The notes under the pieces: generated by a model
Told to the model about the DNA's origin: nothing
The model's input: the letters and a program-made list of their open reading frames with translations, nothing else
The model's database searches: none
Program-made: the position numbers and the translations under genes
Shown: in pieces, positions 60,901-64,000 of the stretch
Position numbering within the stretch: the stretch's first letter is position 1
How the letters are laid out: each line of letters begins with the position of its first letter
Assembly: GCA_020747065.1 (NCBI GenBank)
Contig: JAGMVK010000013.1
Location: forward strand, 1,178,001 to 1,242,000
DNA: 64,000 bases
Direction of reading: 5' to 3'
Source of the DNA: Cadophora sp. MPI-SDFR-AT-0126
Lineage: Eukaryota; Ascomycota; Leotiomycetes; Helotiales; Ploettnerulaceae

Positions 60901-62379
60901 AGAATCTTCTTCGGAGACCAAAGTACGTCGTATCAACAGCGATTCGACAAGAATGACGGGGATGACAACTCGTTGTTCACGAAAGAGCTGCTTAATGCAA
61001 TAGGCACAGCGTTTGCGGTAGGGGGTGCCGCCAGTGGACCGGCTGCAGGTGTCTTGGGGCCGTTGGGCGGCCTGATCAATGGCGTTCTCCAAGGATTGAT
61101 CCTTGCGATGGATGATGAAGAGCCGCAGGATCTTCAAGATGTTGCTGCTCTACAAGAGTGCGTTTGAGCTCTTGACTAAAGGGTGAGAACTGTCAGCTAA
61201 CCTCTCTCAGCTTCATGAAAGGGCTGTTCGTCAAGTCTGGGAAAATGCTTGCAGCCGCGCAAAGTGAACTCCGCAAGAAGGGGAAGTGGACCGGCGCAGC
61301 AAGTCTCCAGGACTTTATGAGAGATGGCGCTTATCTTGATAAGGATGATTGGTCGATATTGAGCGAAGATGTTGATGTGACCAGCAAGATTGAGGATTTG
61401 TTTCGCAGACACTTAACGGCCACCATCGTAAATTGGGCGTGGCATCGACAGCGGGTATTTCTCGTCTCCTTCCCTTGTGAAGAAGATGAGTGTAAGTTTA
61501 CAAACATGAGTCAGAATAATACGCCAGCGCTAACCGTCTCCAGTCAATAGTGTTTCGGTGGCTGCGGGGGATAATGATCCCCATCTCAAGCATTGGTATA
61601 AAGGGCAAGCATATTATTTCCAGTCGTTAGTGAACCACGTCACTTGGGATAACAATCAAATTACTTATAATTTTACAGGATATATCCGTACAAGGATGGA
61701 TTTGGCACTGTTCCCGTAACACAAGTATGTATCACTTCTTTCTTGGAAATTATGGGTCAGAAGACTAATACCTGGAAATAGAACCCACCAGGCTGGGATG
61801 TAAGTCTCCTCGCTACTCGAAGTCCCTTCTTTTGCCTTTTGGTCAAGCTCAGCGAGGTCTAATATGTTGCTCGCGTAGAAACTGACCGAAGGAATTACCA
61901 CCAAAGCCATCATAGAGAGCAGCGCCGACGGCTTCGATAGCGGCGGCTTCACATACAACCCCCTAAGGTTCCTCGTTAATGGCGGTGAGCTGCCAACCGA
62001 TATCGATGGCCTGGCGGACGGCATCTTCCTCCCCGGGGTCTTCACACTCCCGCATTGCTACTGGGACAAGACCGAGAAATATCCAGATCTCAAGACTTTT
62101 ACGGATTATCTCACGGCTCCGGGACACAAATTCCCACCCTTTGAGGAAAGGCGAGGGCAAATTGTACCCCCACACTCAATATTTCTTGGCCGTACCACGT
62201 GAGTCGAGCTGCTTGCATGTTTTCTGCTTTGCACATCATGATCGATGGTGATTACACGATGTGATTCGGGCGCGTGACTGACTACGTGGCAATATAGAAT
62301 CGAGTTTTGTTGCGGAGCATATGACGATGACGGGTTATTCTTTCCAGACTTTATCGACACGATGGGAGAATGTGATTGA
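57976..62379 (+). CDS. Large secreted GH18 chitinase with chitin-binding type-1 (hevein-like) domains, killer-toxin-like architecture
   Basis: Seventeen exons (57976-58096, 58161-58344, 58401-58563, 58633-59018, 59067-59825, 59877-60129, 60264-60297, 60349-60423, 60487-60555, 60609-60808, 60865-61157, 61211-61491, 61544-61625, 61679-61724, 61782-61799, 61879-62198, 62298-62379) keep phase and give about 1121 residues. Order: signal peptide MLVQDIVTVLMICVSSVHS; pro-region; two hevein-like cysteine clusters (SCCSKNGTCGYGADYC, then NLCCSAYGWCG); a GH18 barrel with catalytic FQGIDLDWEYPG carrying the proton-donor Glu and with FFGFMAYDLHGPW; more hevein-like cysteine modules; then a long C-terminal region with a Gly/Ala-rich hydrophobic stretch. 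This matches subgroup C fungal chitinases, which resemble yeast killer-toxin alpha/beta subunits and act on chitin of own or rival walls. All introns are GT-AG except the one after exon 10, whose donor reads GG. If unspliced there, the protein ends early, after the GH18 domain. Confidence 0.88.
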
Positions 62380-62888
62380 ATGTCGGCAGAGAACAACTTG
62401 AAGCAAGAATTGAGAGGTTCCTTCATACATGGTCAAACCAGTCCAAAGTCCTATTTCTTTAATCCAGCACATCACATGTCTCCAAATCCTTGGCTATACT
62501 GCCCTTTCATATTCAATGTCCGTCTGACTTGGATCCGTTTGGATATACAGTGCCGTATTCACGAGTTAATACAGTTACTTTCGCGCCCACTTGACGATCA
62601 ATCCTTCTATAAATATATTGAATGTTATTGCAATTGAGATAAATGAATCAACAAGTGATAGATGATTTGGGTTTAAGAGTGTGGAGTTTGGCAAAAGTTC
62701 TCTACCCTCAAAAGGTTAGTCGTAACTAATTCCCAAGTGCTTTCTGAATCACCATTTCAAGCAAAGAGCCCTATCATCTTAAAAACAAGAATGTCTCCTA
62801 ATAATGAAGTATGCACAAGACTCAAAAACTCCTCCATACAACTCATCAACCTTTCTCACCCTTCAATCTCCCATCCAAATCACCACTC
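62380..62888. other. Convergent intergenic spacer, no gene seen
   Basis: This short AT-richer interval lies between the 3' ends of the chitinase and lectin genes. It should hold both polyadenylation regions. Nothing coding is recognised. Confidence 0.5.
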
Positions 62889-63663
62889 TCATGTAGCAGT
62901 AGCATTCAAAAGCGGCCAATTAATCCCTTTATCCGCGGCCCCAGTATTCCCCAACCCAGCACAACTGTAAAGACCCACGGGATTATTCGCCGTCGCTCGC
63001 AAATATTGGAGATCAAGACATTGTTCTGCATGCTTCATCAGTGCCCAAGTTCTCCTCGACAATATTTGGCCTCCGGCACCAGGAGGACAACGGGTGCTTA
63101 CGAGGTTTTGGTGAAGGCGCTAGAGCAATTCTCCCATCGGTCATGACGACCCATTGTTGGGCTACGGCAGTATCTGAACATGTTTGGAGCGAGACAGGAC
63201 CCATGTCTTTCCAGTTCGCTGGTTAACATTACATATCAGTATTGCGCACAGAAGACCACAACTGCATTAGAATTCTTACACTGAGCACCTGCATCCATGC
63301 AAAACGTGGTATCCGCCAATTGAATCTTCCCAGTCACATTTCCATCCTTGATGTACCACTGTTGCTCTGGCTTGTTGTTTAGGGTCTGTCTATATCGATG
63401 GGTCGTCATTTAGCTCAACTATTCTTGTCGTCTTAAAACAGAAGTGCCCAAGGTGTTTATTTTCTGCGGAACACGAGAATGAAATTCACCTACACGACAA
63501 GCGTCGTCCCAATCTTCACCGGAGTCTTCGGCACAATAACAAATTTCTTATCCTGCAGGGAAGTAAGATATACCTTGCGATATCCAGCAGGCAGTGTCGT
63601 ATTCACTTGTGCCAGACCCGTCGCTGTGAGGGCGAGAACAAGCAATGAGGGAGTCCACATCAT
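62889..63663 (-). CDS. Small secreted ricin-B-like (beta-trefoil) lectin
   Basis: Four exons (63663-63494, 63389-63280, 63218-63102, 63025-62889) join in phase to about 177 residues. The start at 63663 gives a clean signal peptide, MMWTPSLLVLALTATGLAQ. An upstream in-frame ATG at 63720 would precede it with polar text, so it was not used. The rest reads as a ricin-type beta-trefoil: PEQQWYIKDGNVTGKIQ, FCMDAGA, VSLQTCSDTAVAQQWVV and QQCLDLQYLRATANN, with two Gln-x-Trp elements and paired Cys-Met/Leu-Asp motifs. Such secreted lectins bind galactose-type sugars. None of the catalytic chains found in plant toxins is attached. The gene lies tail-to-tail with the secreted chitinase, so both products may act at the wall or on host/competitor glycans. 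Confidence 0.85.
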
Positions 63664-64000
63664 CTTGGCGATGAAAATGCAGCAAGTTTTCAAAGAAATA
63701 TCCTTCGATGGTGAATTCAACTCAGCTCACAGAACTGATGTAGCGGGAAAGGTGTTTATATGCGGAGAAACCCCTCGGGTGCAGATCTACCTGGTCGTTC
63801 TATTATCCTTGGCTAATTCGCCGTACCAAGTTAGGCACGAGGATAAATTTCTCTTTGCGCAGAAATCCTCTTTCCCCGCGCCGCTACTATACACGTATTG
63901 CGACGCTCGAGTGCTATATTGGGCATTGGATAAACGTGGTTTGATGGGTCAATATAGGAAATTGAGTTGGCTTGGATGGTAAATGTAGGGGATAGATATG
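63664..64000. promoter_or_regulatory. Promoter flank of the lectin gene
   Basis: This is the end of the window upstream of the minus-strand lectin. The open frame on the plus strand is antisense to the lectin's first exon and has no motif. A regulatory role is assumed from position only. Confidence 0.4.

Noticed and set aside
63479..63982. 167-codon plus-strand frame at the window end
   Set aside because: It overlaps the first exon and promoter of the lectin gene in antisense and has no motif.

Overview
The window is nuclear DNA of a filamentous ascomycete (Pezizomycotina). It holds spliced genes with short GT-AG introns, CTAAC/CTGAC-like branch points and pyrimidine-rich acceptors. Its gene content is typical of the group: a VIB-1/XprG-type NDT80 factor, a HET-domain protein, Zn2Cys6 and C2H2 factors, an RTA1-like protein, a LaeA-like methyltransferase, a P450 and a large chitin-binding GH18 chitinase. 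A Leotiomycete is plausible, but that is only an impression from the protein style. No rRNA, tRNA, CRISPR or intact transposon was recognised. Gene models below were built by hand. For each spliced model, exon phases were checked to join in frame unless stated.

Layout. 1-4.9 kb: VIB-1/XprG-like regulator on the minus strand, with a long 3' flank and two long 5' introns. 4.9-18.1 kb: about 13 kb with no supportable gene. 18.1-19.8 kb: LRR-like conserved protein (minus). 21.4-23.4 kb: secreted GH43 galactanase-like enzyme (plus). 25.6-27.3 kb: CorA-like membrane protein, possibly disrupted (minus). 27.9-28.5 kb: small cysteine-rich protein (minus). 29.0-30.8 kb: HPPK-DHPS folate enzyme (minus), divergent from a nitronate monooxygenase at 31.4-32.7 kb (plus). 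33.5-33.9 kb: small basic protein candidate. 34.4-36.4 kb: HET-domain protein (plus). 36.5-37.0 kb: orphan exons. 37.1-38.1 kb: MDR oxidoreductase. 39.3-40.4 kb: NmrA-like protein. 41.7-45.2 kb: C2H2 protein. 45.7-47.5 kb: Zn2Cys6 factor. 48.4-49.6 kb: RTA1-like protein (these five all minus). 51.3-53.2 kb: P450 (minus), divergent from a LaeA-like methyltransferase at 53.7-55.3 kb (plus). 58.0-62.4 kb: large GH18 chitinase (plus), convergent with a secreted ricin-B-like lectin at 62.9-63.7 kb (minus).

How they may work together (inference). VIB-1/XprG proteins control HET-dependent cell death and secreted hydrolases in model fungi, so the HET, GH43 and chitinase genes are natural candidate targets. 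The P450-methyltransferase pair looks like a small tailoring unit sharing one promoter, but no PKS, NRPS or terpene synthase is present. The Zn2Cys6 factor resembles sterol-uptake regulators and sits beside an RTA1-like lipid/stress membrane protein, a possible regulator-target pair. The most unusual points are the 13-kb gene-free stretch, a chitinase intron whose donor reads GG instead of GT, and an in-frame stop inside the CorA-like gene.
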